Shown: piece after piece, positions 1 to 6,104 of the stretch
Numbering within the stretch: the stretch's first letter is position 1
Layout of the letters: every line of letters starts with the position of its first letter
From: DATCVA01 sp036567205
Lineage (GTDB): Bacteria > Pseudomonadota > Gammaproteobacteria > Burkholderiales > Burkholderiaceae_B
Assembly: GCA_036567205.1 (NCBI GenBank)
Contig: DATCVA010000013.1
Coordinates: forward strand, 1-6,206
Length of the DNA: 6,206 nt
Direction of reading: 5' to 3'
Position numbers and translations under genes: made by a program
The notes under the pieces: model-generated
Seen by the model: the letters and a program-made list of their open reading frames with translations, nothing else
Told to the model about the DNA's origin: nothing
Databases searched by the model: none

Positions 1-2004
1 CATCATGCCTGGCTTTTTACCGGAACCCGGGGCGTGGGAAAAACGACGCTGTCGCGTATTTTGGCCAAGTCGCTTAACTGCCAAACCGGAATAACCGCAA
101 CACCATGCGGCGTATGCAGCGCATGTACTGAAATCGATTCGGGCCGTTTCGTCGATTATGTCGAGCTCGATGCGGCATCCAATCGCGGCGTTGACGAAAT
201 GACGCAATTGCTCGAGCAGGCGGTATACGCTCCCAGCGTTGGGCGATTCAAGGTCTACATGATCGACGAGGTGCACATGCTTACCGGGCATGCGTTTAAC
301 GCAATGCTCAAAACGCTTGAAGAGCCGCCTCCGCATGTAAAATTTATTTTAGCCACGACCGATCCGCAAAAAATTCCGGTGACAGTACTGTCGCGTTGCC
401 TGCAGTTCAACCTGAAGCAAATGACGGCCGAATCCATGGTCGGCCATTTGCAAGAGGTGCTTGGGCAAGAAAGCATCGGGTTTGAAACGCCCGCGTTACG
501 TTTGATTGCCCAGGCGGCATCAGGCTCCATGCGCGATGCCCTGTCATTGACCGATCAGGCTATTGCTTACAGTGCGGGCAACCTTACTACCGAAGCAATT
601 CAAGGCATGTTGGGCACGCTCGACCAGCGTTATCTGGTGCGTTTGCTGCAAGCCCTGGCTGCCGGTAGCGGCGCCGAAGTATTGCGCGTAGCCGATGAAC
701 TGGCCACACGGGGGTTGTCGTATACCGGGGCGCTGGCCGATTTGGCCGTGTTGTTGTCACGCGTGGCGATCGAGCAGCGAATAGCCGGCACGGTGCCGGC
801 TGATGACCCTCTGGCTGCCGACATCGCGGCGCTGGGCCAAAGCCTTCACCCTGACCTGGTCCAGCTGTTTTATTCCGTGGCGGTGCACAGCCGGCATGAA
901 CTTTCGCTGGCGCCAGACGAGTACGCGGGCTTTGTTATGGCCTGCTTGCGCATGCTGGCCCTGGCCCCCGAGCCTACCGATGCGGGGCATCTGAACCCAG
1001 CCGAAGGGGGCGGGTCTGCCGCTTCAGTCCCATCCGTCGCGTCCAGCACTCCCGAGCCGTCCGGCCAGGTGGCCGCAGCGGGGCCTGCTCCTGTATCCCG
1101 CGTTGCGCCAGAGCCAGTTACACCCATTGCGCCGGTTGCTTCGATTGCTCCTGCTGCAGCTCCTATTGTTCCTGTTGCTCCTATTGTTCCCCCGCTGCCA
1201 GCTACGTCAATTGCCGTTGCTGCACCTGCGGCTGAGGCGACACATGGTCAGCCGTCAATCACTCAGGCGCCGTCGGCCGAATCGCGCGATATTCCAGCCT
1301 GGGAAGACGCGCCCGTTGGCTCTGACGAGTTTGAGTCAATGGCCGGCACGCATACACAGCCGGCCGCGCCCGATACTCACAGCGCACCCGCCGATCTTCA
1401 GGCTCAGGAAGTTGAGCCTCCCATTGAATCCGACGGCTTCGACTCCTATAACGACGCCCAAGAGTTTGAAGTGTCCAGCGAGCTGCAAGGGTTTGTTCCC
1501 GTTGACGCGGACGACGAGGGGTTTGAACCTGCCGCACAAATTATTGATGAAGCCTCGGTGGCGGTATTCGCGAGCGGTCGAAAAAAACTTAAGTCTCCCA
1601 AACTGCGCGACATGACTGCTCAGGCATGGCCGGCTCTGGCGGCTCAGCTTCCGGCTACCGGCCTGGCAGCCGAACTTGCACGTCAAAGTGAATGGCTGGG
1701 GGTACAGGGCGATGAAATCCAGTTGCGCGTGGCTGTATTGACTTTGGCGCAAAGCCCGGGGAAAGCCCGTTTATGTACACTGCTGTCCGAACATTTTAGT
1801 TCGGTTGTGCGGCTGAATGTCGCGTACGGCGCTACCGGAGACGAAACTGCTCATGCCGTAGCATTGGCCCAGCAAGCCGTACGCCAGCAAGAGGCCGAGA
1901 AAGCGGTGCAGGCTGATCCCTTTGTTCAAATACTCGTTAACGAGTTTGGCGGCCAGATTGTGCCCAACTCTATACGTCCGGCACAGATCGTTCGATCCGC
2001 CTAG
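1..2004 (+). CDS. dnaX: DNA polymerase III subunit tau/gamma, 5'-truncated by the window edge
   Basis: This is the clamp-loader ATPase of the replicative polymerase: it loads the beta clamp, and the full-length tau form tethers the polymerase core. The frame is open from base 1, so the GTG at 34 is not the start. By comparison with E. coli DnaX as I recall it, about 37 residues are missing. Counting from the first codon, Walker A (GTRGVGKTT) is residues 8-16, the four zinc-binding cysteines are C27, C36, C39 and C42, Walker B with the DEVH box is around 85-92, the sensor-1 SRC motif is 131-133, and the sensor-2 SMRDAL is 176-181. A Pro/Ala-rich then acidic linker spans roughly 320-530. A C-terminal domain (about 538-667) matches the polymerase-binding tau domain in position. 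Estimated full length is about 704 residues, somewhat longer than E. coli tau (643), mostly through the linker. The gene contains a candidate -1 frameshift site at 1581-1592. ybaB follows after a 34-base gap. Confidence 0.97.
   Translation, partial: HHAWLFTGTRGVGKTTLSRILAKSLNCQTGITATPCGVCSACTEIDSGRFVDYVELDAASNRGVDEMTQLLEQAVYAPSVGRFKVYMIDEVHMLTGHAFNAMLKTLEEPPPHVKFILATTDPQKIPVTVLSRCLQFNLKQMTAESMVGHLQEVLGQESIGFETPALRLIAQAASGSMRDALSLTDQAIAYSAGNLTTEAIQGMLGTLDQRYLVRLLQALAAGSGAEVLRVADELATRGLSYTGALADLAVLLSRVAIEQRIAGTVPADDPLAADIAALGQSLHPDLVQLFYSVAVHSRHELSLAPDEYAGFVMACLRMLALAPEPTDAGHLNPAEGGGSAASVPSVASSTPEPSGQVAAAGPAPVSRVAPEPVTPIAPVASIAPAAAPIVPVAPIVPPLPATSIAVAAPAAEATHGQPSITQAPSAESRDIPAWEDAPVGSDEFESMAGTHTQPAAPDTHSAPADLQAQEVEPPIESDGFDSYNDAQEFEVSSELQGFVPVDADDEGFEPAAQIIDEASVAVFASGRKKLKSPKLRDMTAQAWPALAAQLPATGLAAELARQSEWLGVQGDEIQLRVAVLTLAQSPGKARLCTLLSEHFSSVVRLNVAYGATGDETAHAVALAQQAVRQQEAEKAVQADPFVQILVNEFGGQIVPNSIRPAQIVRSA
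1159..1190 (+). repeat. Short direct repeat in the dnaX linker
   Basis: The 14-base unit gctcctattgttcc occurs at 1159-1172 and again at 1177-1190, an 18-base (six-codon) period. It encodes repeated Ala-Pro-Ile-Val-Pro steps in the Pro/Ala/Val-rich linker of DnaX. Because the period is a multiple of three, slippage between the copies would change linker length without breaking the frame. It is a low-complexity coding repeat, not a mobile element. Confidence 0.6.
1581..1592 (+). promoter_or_regulatory. Candidate programmed -1 frameshift site in dnaX (A AAA AAA, then stop)
   Basis: Seven adenines (1581-1587) lie in the zero frame as cgA AAA AAA ctt, which is the X XXY YYZ phase needed for tandem -1 slippage. 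After a -1 shift the next codons are ACT (1587-1589) and TAA (1590-1592), so the product ends one residue after the slip. In E. coli dnaX a similar A AAA AAG heptamer followed closely by a stop makes the gamma subunit. Here the shortened product would keep the ATPase, clamp-loader and linker regions and lose only the last ~138 residues. RNA polymerase slippage adding one A would give the same result. I see no strong Shine-Dalgarno-like stimulator just upstream. The clearest downstream stem (1628-1633 with 1658-1663, ggccgg/ccggcc) starts 40 bases away, further than usual. Function is inferred. Confidence 0.55.
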
Positions 2005-2038
2005 GCGTTTTTATTCTTTTCTATTCAGGATAGCTAAT

Positions 2039-2365
2039 ATGATGAAAGGTCAGATTGCCGGTTTGATGCGTCAAGCCCAGCAAATGCAAGAAAACATGAA
2101 GAAGGCGCAGGATGCGCTGGCCGAAATTATTGTCGAGGGCGGGTCAGGCGGCGGCCTGGTCAAAGTCTCCATGACCTGCCGGCACGATGTCAAACGGGTC
2201 ACGATCGACCCCAGCCTTCTGGCCGACGATAAAGACATGCTTGAAGATTTGGTGGCGGCTGCGTTTAATGACGCATTGCGCAAAGCTGAAACAACTTCGC
2301 AGGAGAAAATGGCATCCGTTACTGCTGGCATGCCTTTGCCCCCAGGAATGAAGTTGCCGTTCTAA
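2039..2365 (+). CDS. ybaB: YbaB/EbfC family nucleoid-associated DNA-binding protein
   Basis: This is a small dimeric DNA-binding protein of the YbaB/EbfC family, whose members coat the nucleoid; it is commonly encoded between dnaX and recR. The 108-residue product is the usual family length. It shows the N-terminal helix with LMRQAQQMQ, the central GGGLVKV strand, the IDPSLL and DKDMLEDLVAAAFNDA segments, and the C-terminal LPPGMKLPF ending. Two ATG codons are adjacent (2039 and 2042). I chose 2039 because AGGA at 2027-2030 lies 8 bases upstream, a better spacing than 11. The frame stays open upstream into dnaX, but that longer N-terminus does not resemble the family. The stop codon overlaps the recR start, which indicates coupled translation. 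Confidence 0.95.
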   Translation: MMKGQIAGLMRQAQQMQENMKKAQDALAEIIVEGGSGGGLVKVSMTCRHDVKRVTIDPSLLADDKDMLEDLVAAAFNDALRKAETTSQEKMASVTAGMPLPPGMKLPF

Positions 2366-2973
2366 TGGACGCCCCACTGCCTGAACCGGAACCGCTGAAG
2401 GCGCTTATCGAGGCCTTGCGCCGCTTGCCCGGCGTGGGGGTGCGTTCGGCCCGCCGCATAGCCTATCATTTGTTGCAGCACGACCTTGCCGGTGCTGATC
2501 GCCTGGGCCGGGCATTGGCAGAGGCTGTGCAGAATCTGCGCCATTGCGCTCGCTGCAATAGCTTCACCGAACACGAAATTTGTGCCACATGCACTAATCC
2601 TAAACGCGACGCTTCGGTTCTATGTGTGGTTGAAACGCCTGCGGATCAGAACATGATTGAGTCCAGCCATGGTTATAAAGGCCTGTATTACGTGCTGATG
2701 GGCCGTCTGGCTCCTTTGGAAGGTGTGGGGCCCGCCGAATTGCAGTTTGATCGTCTTATACAGCGAGCCAGCGATGGGGTTGTACAAGAGGTCATCCTGG
2801 CCACCAACTTTACTGCCGAGGGCGAGACTACTGCCCATTATTTATCTGAGTTGTTCAGCGCGCAGGGCATTGCCGTTACGCGTCTGGCCCGCGGCGTTCC
2901 GGCGGGAAGCGAGCTGGAGTATGTGGATGCAGGCACTATCGCCTGGGCGCTAATGGAGCGGCGCACCACCTGA
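2365..2973 (+). CDS. recR: Recombination mediator protein RecR
   Basis: RecR works with RecO and RecF to load RecA on single-stranded gaps coated with SSB during post-replication repair. The 202-residue protein has the standard family layout. An N-terminal helix-hairpin-helix includes LPGVGVRSARR (residues 21-31). A four-cysteine zinc finger uses C61, C64, C73 and C76. A Toprim domain begins at VVETPADQNMIE (88-99) and continues through GYKGLYYVL and LEGVGP. The C-terminal segment contains TRLARGVPAGSELEYVD. Its ATG shares one base with the ybaB TAA (TAATG). No well-placed Shine-Dalgarno precedes it: the nearest purine-rich stretch is about 15-20 bases upstream. Translation is therefore probably coupled to ybaB. 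No convincing terminator follows it. Confidence 0.97.
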   Translation: MDAPLPEPEPLKALIEALRRLPGVGVRSARRIAYHLLQHDLAGADRLGRALAEAVQNLRHCARCNSFTEHEICATCTNPKRDASVLCVVETPADQNMIESSHGYKGLYYVLMGRLAPLEGVGPAELQFDRLIQRASDGVVQEVILATNFTAEGETTAHYLSELFSAQGIAVTRLARGVPAGSELEYVDAGTIAWALMERRTT

Positions 2974-3035
2974 TTTGCGGGCTATCGTTATGCGGACTGT
3001 TCTGCGAGCGGCACCCGGTTTTTTGGCACGAACCA

Positions 3036-3069
3036 TTGCAAGAATAGTTAATTAATTCCTGAATAATAA
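3036..3069 (+). promoter_or_regulatory. AT-rich candidate promoter region for the ABC importer operon
   Basis: The 152-base gap between recR and the binding-protein gene contains its most AT-rich stretch here. An AATAAT box at 3062-3067 matches five of six bases of the sigma-70 -10 consensus and is preceded by TG. The nearest good -35-like element, TTGCAA at 3036-3041, is 20 bases away, which is too far for an ideal promoter. The change of function from DNA repair to transport supports a separate promoter in this gap, but the exact elements are uncertain. Confidence 0.25.
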
Positions 3070-3113
3070 CGATTGGACGGGTTTGTTGCTTACTCTTTGT
3101 GGTTTTACGACTT

Positions 3114-3119
3114 AGGAGG
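3114..3119 (+). promoter_or_regulatory. Strong Shine-Dalgarno site for the binding-protein gene
   Basis: AGGAGG lies six bases before the ATG at 3126 and is the best ribosome-binding site in the window. It fixes the start of the binding protein and excludes the upstream GTG at 3099, which would precede this site. It also fits the usual need for binding protein in excess over the membrane components. Confidence 0.85.
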
Positions 3120-3125
3120 TCGATT

Positions 3126-4166
3126 ATGTCTATATCTCGTCGTGATTTGCTTAAATTGGCGGGCGTGGCTGGCGCCGCAACCGTGGCACCGGGTATTGCA
3201 CGCGCCCAAGGCCTTGAAAAGAAAGAGGTCAGCATTGCGGTAGGCGGCCAGGCACTTATTTATTATCTGCCATTGTCCATTGCAAATCTGAATGGTTATT
3301 TTAAAGACGAGGGTCTCAACGTTCAGGTTATCGACTTCGCCGGTGGCTCAAAGGCCTTGCAGGCCGTTGTGGGCGGGAGTGCCGATGTCGTGTCGGGCGC
3401 TTTCGAGCACACCATTACGCTGCAGTCGAAAGGCCAGTTTTACAGGGCATTTGTGCAGCAAGGCCGTGCACCCATGATTGTGCTGTGTGTTTCCAACAAA
3501 ACTATGGCCGACTACAAATCGCCGGCCGACCTGAAAGGTAAAAAAATCGGCGTAACCGCGCCGGGCTCATCGACCAATATGATGGCCAGTTTCTTTTTAG
3601 CCAAACATGGTTTAAAACCTTCCGACGTTTCGTTCGTGGGTGTCGGAGCAGGGGCCGGGGCCATTACAGCCATGCGTTCGGGGCAGATCGATGCCATGGC
3701 GAATCTGGACCCTGTCATCAGCACCTTGCTGAAAGACAACGAAATTAAAATTATTGCCGATACGCGCACGCTTAAAGACACGATCGATATTTTTGGCGGC
3801 AACATGCCTTCGGGGTGTCTGTATACGTCGCAGAAATTCATCGACGCCAACCCCAATACCACGCAAGCCCTGGCCAATGCTATGGTCCGCGCCGACAAGT
3901 GGATCCAGAAAGCAGGTGCTGACGAAATTGCCAAAGTGGTTCCCGTCAATTACTTGTTAGGCGATCCGGAACTGTACAAACTTGCTTTAAAGGGCCACAA
4001 AGAAGCTTTGTCGCCCGACGGCATGGTGCCCGAAGATGGTCCTCAAACCGCCTTGAAAGCAATGGAAGCATTTGTTCCCAACTTCCCCGCTGATAAAATC
4101 GACATCTCTAAAATCTGGACTAACGATTTCGTTATTAAAGCCAATAAAAAATATCCTAATGTCTGA
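3126..4166 (+). CDS. ABC transporter periplasmic substrate-binding protein, NitT/TauT (NMT1-like) class, probable Tat substrate
   Basis: This is the periplasmic receptor that delivers substrate to the permease encoded two genes downstream. The 346-residue protein starts with a twin-arginine signal: SRRDLLK at residues 4-10, a hydrophobic Ala/Gly stretch, and a likely cleavage after ARA (residue 27). The mature part has hallmarks of the SsuA/TauA/NMT1 fold: YYLPLSIANLNGYFKDEGL (47-64, substrate entry region), GGSKALQAVVGGSADV (73-88), DLKGKKIGVTAPGSS (135-149), and a second-lobe segment MRSGQIDAMANLDPVIS (183-199). Family members bind sulfonates, taurine, nitrate, pyrimidine precursors of thiamine or aromatic acids. 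Nothing here decides among them, and no sulfonate or thiamine enzyme gene is adjacent. The start is set by AGGAGG at 3114. The gene end overlaps the ATPase start by 8 bases. Confidence 0.93.
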   Translation: MSISRRDLLKLAGVAGAATVAPGIARAQGLEKKEVSIAVGGQALIYYLPLSIANLNGYFKDEGLNVQVIDFAGGSKALQAVVGGSADVVSGAFEHTITLQSKGQFYRAFVQQGRAPMIVLCVSNKTMADYKSPADLKGKKIGVTAPGSSTNMMASFFLAKHGLKPSDVSFVGVGAGAGAITAMRSGQIDAMANLDPVISTLLKDNEIKIIADTRTLKDTIDIFGGNMPSGCLYTSQKFIDANPNTTQALANAMVRADKWIQKAGADEIAKVVPVNYLLGDPELYKLALKGHKEALSPDGMVPEDGPQTALKAMEAFVPNFPADKIDISKIWTNDFVIKANKKYPNV

Positions 4167-4968
4167 CGCTGCACTTTCGCTTGATAACATTACATGTACA
4201 TTTGCCTCTAATGACGGCAGTGGCGCAAGCTACACGGCCGTCAAGGAGGCAAGCCTTGCCATTGCCCCGGGCGAGTTTGTTTCCGTCGTAGGCCCGACGG
4301 GCTGTGGCAAGTCTACCCTGCTCAATGTGGGGGCAGGCTTGCTTGCCCCTTCATCAGGGGAAATCAAAGTCTTCGGTAAGCCCTTGAACGGGATTAATCA
4401 TCGAGCCGGTTATATGTTTCAGGGCGAGGCCCTGTTGCCATGGCGCAGTGCGCTCGCCAATGTGACGGCAGGCCTGGAGTTTGCCCAGGTGCCTCAGGAC
4501 GAAGCAAATCGTCAAGGCAATGAATGGCTGAAGCGGGTAGGTCTGGGCGGTTTTGAAGATCGCTATCCGCATCAAATGTCGGGCGGTATGCGCAAACGCG
4601 TCATGCTGGCGCAAACGCTTATTCGCGATCCCGATATTATTCTTATGGACGAACCCTTTTCCGCGCTCGACATTCAAACGCGGCAGCTCATGGAAAACGA
4701 GGTGCTGGAAATCTGGATGGCCAAGCGCAAGGCAGTATTGTTCATCACTCACGATCTGGATGAGGCGATTGCCATGAGCGACCGGGTGGTGGTGTTGTCG
4801 GCCGGGCCGGCCACTCATCCTATCGGAGAGTTCGATATTGATATTCCGCGGCCCCGTGACGTGGCCGAGGTGCGCACGCATCCTCGATTTATCGAGCTGC
4901 ACAAGGCGATTTGGGATGTGTTGCGTGAAGAAGTGTTAAAGGGCTATGCCCAACAAAAGCGGGCTTAA
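4159..4968 (+). CDS. ABC transporter ATP-binding protein, nitrate/sulfonate/taurine-type importer
   Basis: This cytoplasmic ATPase would power the importer together with the flanking binding protein and permease. The 269-residue protein contains every core ABC motif: Walker A GPTGCGKST (45-53), Q-loop Q88, signature SGGMRKR (141-147), Walker B ILMDEP (161-166), D-loop SALD (168-171) and switch histidine H198 in ITHDLDEA. The LLPWRSALANV segment after the Q-loop is typical of the SsuB/TauB/NrtD group. I chose ATG 4159, giving MSDAALSL, rather than upstream in-frame starts that would lie within the binding-protein frame. The start overlaps the previous stop by 8 bases and has no good Shine-Dalgarno, so translation is probably coupled. 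Substrate is unknown. Confidence 0.95.
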   Translation: MSDAALSLDNITCTFASNDGSGASYTAVKEASLAIAPGEFVSVVGPTGCGKSTLLNVGAGLLAPSSGEIKVFGKPLNGINHRAGYMFQGEALLPWRSALANVTAGLEFAQVPQDEANRQGNEWLKRVGLGGFEDRYPHQMSGGMRKRVMLAQTLIRDPDIILMDEPFSALDIQTRQLMENEVLEIWMAKRKAVLFITHDLDEAIAMSDRVVVLSAGPATHPIGEFDIDIPRPRDVAEVRTHPRFIELHKAIWDVLREEVLKGYAQQKRA

Positions 4969-5767
4969 GGTGTCGACGTTGTTTAATTCAAAATCAAATT
5001 TTGCAATGAGATTCTGGCAGATTTTGCTGCTGGTAATCATACTGGGTGGCTGGCATCTTGCTTCGCAAAACATCAATTTTGCATTCTTTTTTGGCCGGCC
5101 GCTGGAAGTGGCCCGAGTCATCTGGGACTGGTTTGTCACCAATGGCGATATCTACAGGCACTTAGGCATCACTCTGACCGAGACCGTGCTGGCTTTTATC
5201 ATCGGAACTGTTTCCGGGTTGGCGTTTGGGCTTTGGCTGGGTTTGTCACGCGGGGCCAGCGCAATTCTCGATCCCTATATTACTGCCGCCAATTCGATGC
5301 CCCGCGTTATCCTGGCGCCGATTTTCGGCATGTGGTTCGGGCTGGGAATCTGGTCCAAGGTTGCGTTGGCTGTCACGCTGGTGTTCTTTATTGTGTTTTT
5401 CAACGTCTATCAGGGAGTGCGCGAAGTCAGCTCCACATTGCTCGATAATGCCCGCATGCTCGGTGCGAACCGTAAGCAGCTTTTGCGCCATGTGTATATT
5501 CCTTCGGCTACAAGCTGGGTGTTTTCAAGCTTGCACACCTCGGTTGGTCTGGCGTTCGTGGGTGCGGTTGTCGGCGAATACCTGGGGTCGGCAAGCGGCG
5601 TAGGCTACCTGATCTTGCAAGCGGAAGGTACGCTGGACGTGAACACGGTTTTTGCCGGAATTGTGGTGCTGACGGTTTTTGCGTTGGTGCTGGACGGCAT
5701 TGTCAGTCTGATCGAGCAACGTCTTATGGTCTGGAAACCCAGCGCGGGCGAGACCGAGAAGCTGTAA
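4946..5767 (+). CDS. ABC transporter inner-membrane permease, nitrate/sulfonate/taurine-type importer
   Basis: This is the membrane channel subunit, probably acting as a homodimer. The 273-residue frame has about six hydrophobic segments, roughly at residues 22-39, 77-99, 118-134, 136-153, 196-212 and 236-254. The ATPase-coupling EAA-like loop is at 165-186 (DNARMLGANRKQLLRHVYIP), with NAR replacing the more usual EAA but the key glycine (G173) kept. The GEYLGSASGVGYLI segment after it is typical of the SsuC/TauC family. The start is uncertain. ATG 4946 overlaps the ATPase by 23 bases and has AAAGGG only two bases upstream. GTG 4970, one base after the ATPase stop, would remove eight residues, and ATG 5006 would remove twenty; neither change touches the membrane domain. 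An intrinsic terminator follows 21 bases after the stop. Confidence 0.94.
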   Translation: MPNKSGLKVSTLFNSKSNFAMRFWQILLLVIILGGWHLASQNINFAFFFGRPLEVARVIWDWFVTNGDIYRHLGITLTETVLAFIIGTVSGLAFGLWLGLSRGASAILDPYITAANSMPRVILAPIFGMWFGLGIWSKVALAVTLVFFIVFFNVYQGVREVSSTLLDNARMLGANRKQLLRHVYIPSATSWVFSSLHTSVGLAFVGAVVGEYLGSASGVGYLILQAEGTLDVNTVFAGIVVLTVFALVLDGIVSLIEQRLMVWKPSAGETEKL

Positions 5768-5788
5768 AGCTGAAGTGATAAGTTGATA

Positions 5789-5817
5789 CGAGCCCTTTTT
5801 GAAGGGCTCGATTTTAT
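5789..5817 (+). terminator. Rho-independent terminator of the ABC importer operon
   Basis: A perfect 9-base-pair stem, cgagccctt (5789-5797) with aagggctcg (5802-5810), encloses a four-base loop (tttg). It is followed by the T-rich tail attttatt on the + strand. It begins 21 bases after the permease stop, so it ends the three-gene transcript. The reverse-strand flank is not T-rich, so it probably works in one direction. Confidence 0.9.
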
Positions 5818-6104
5818 TGTGCGTTGATGTTTCTTCAGGCGTTGTTTGTTTTTTAGACGTGTGCCGGGCGGGACCGCTCAACTCGGTTCGTCGCCCCTTG
5901 AAACTGTGTGGAGCCTGGTTTGGTGGAGGGTCGTTGGCCTATAAGCCTCGAGAGTGTCCCGAATTCCGTGTTCGGGTCTATGACCCGCTTGTTGGGGCTT
6001 AAGATCATGCGGCGCTTGGTTGCGATAAAGCTTAGCTACAAAGCCTCATTAAACTCTCTCAAGACCCCACGTAAATAGACGCCAGGCCAAGGTCTGACAT
6101 ACCA
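5818..6104. other. Non-coding stretch with several small inverted repeats, function unknown
   Basis: I find no convincing gene in these 287 bases. The only sizeable + frame starts at a TTG inside the terminator hairpin, has no ribosome-binding site and gives a protein I cannot place. Visible structure includes accg/cggt (5873-5876 with 5884-5887), a near-palindrome GGCcTATAaGCC (5936-5947), and two overlapping hairpins at 5958-5987. I looked for signatures of tRNA, tmRNA, RNase P RNA and SRP RNA and saw none. A 6S-like or other small RNA cannot be excluded by eye. Confidence 0.5.
5958..5987. repeat. Two overlapping, mutually exclusive hairpins
   Basis: The first hairpin pairs cccgaa (5958-5963) with ttcggg (5971-5976) across a 7-base loop. 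The second pairs cgggtc (5973-5978) with gacccg (5982-5987) across a 3-base loop. They share bases 5973-5976, so only one can form at a time. Neither is followed by a T-run, so neither is a classic terminator. Confidence 0.45.

Noticed and set aside
34..36. GTG as the start codon of dnaX
   Set aside because: It lies inside the Walker A motif, and the frame is open and family-like (HHAWLFTG) to base 1; the true start is upstream of the window.
1103..1752. Long overlapping frames on both strands within dnaX
   Set aside because: They are alternate-frame readings of the biased Pro/Ala linker, with Leu/Arg-rich low-complexity products and no start signals.
2006..2025. T-rich stretch after dnaX as a terminator
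   Set aside because: No GC-rich stem precedes it, and the dnaX-ybaB-recR order is normally co-transcribed.
2992..3005. Hairpin gcgga/tctgc after recR as a terminator
   Set aside because: Five base pairs including a G-T pair and no T-tract directly after it; too weak to call.
3540..3546. Second A7 run, inside the binding-protein gene, as a frameshift site
   Set aside because: It reads AAA AAA A in frame, the wrong phase for an X XXY YYZ slip, and no stop follows closely in the -1 frame. It is a useful contrast to the dnaX site.
5525..5881. 118-residue - strand frame covering the permease end and terminator
   Set aside because: It runs antisense through conserved permease sequence and a terminator stem, with a composition unlike a real protein.
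5799..6002. 67-residue + frame downstream of the importer
   Set aside because: It begins with TTG inside the terminator hairpin, has no ribosome-binding site and shows no recognisable domain.
5860..6040. 6S RNA, tmRNA or RNase P RNA in the non-coding stretch
   Set aside because: No tmRNA tag codons, no RNase P core sequence, and no long closing stem of 6S type could be traced by eye; a covariance search would be needed to settle 6S.
6049..6077. TTAAAC and TAAATA with 17-base spacing as a promoter for the last frame
   Set aside because: Each box matches only three of six consensus bases, which is no better than chance in a moderately AT-rich stretch.
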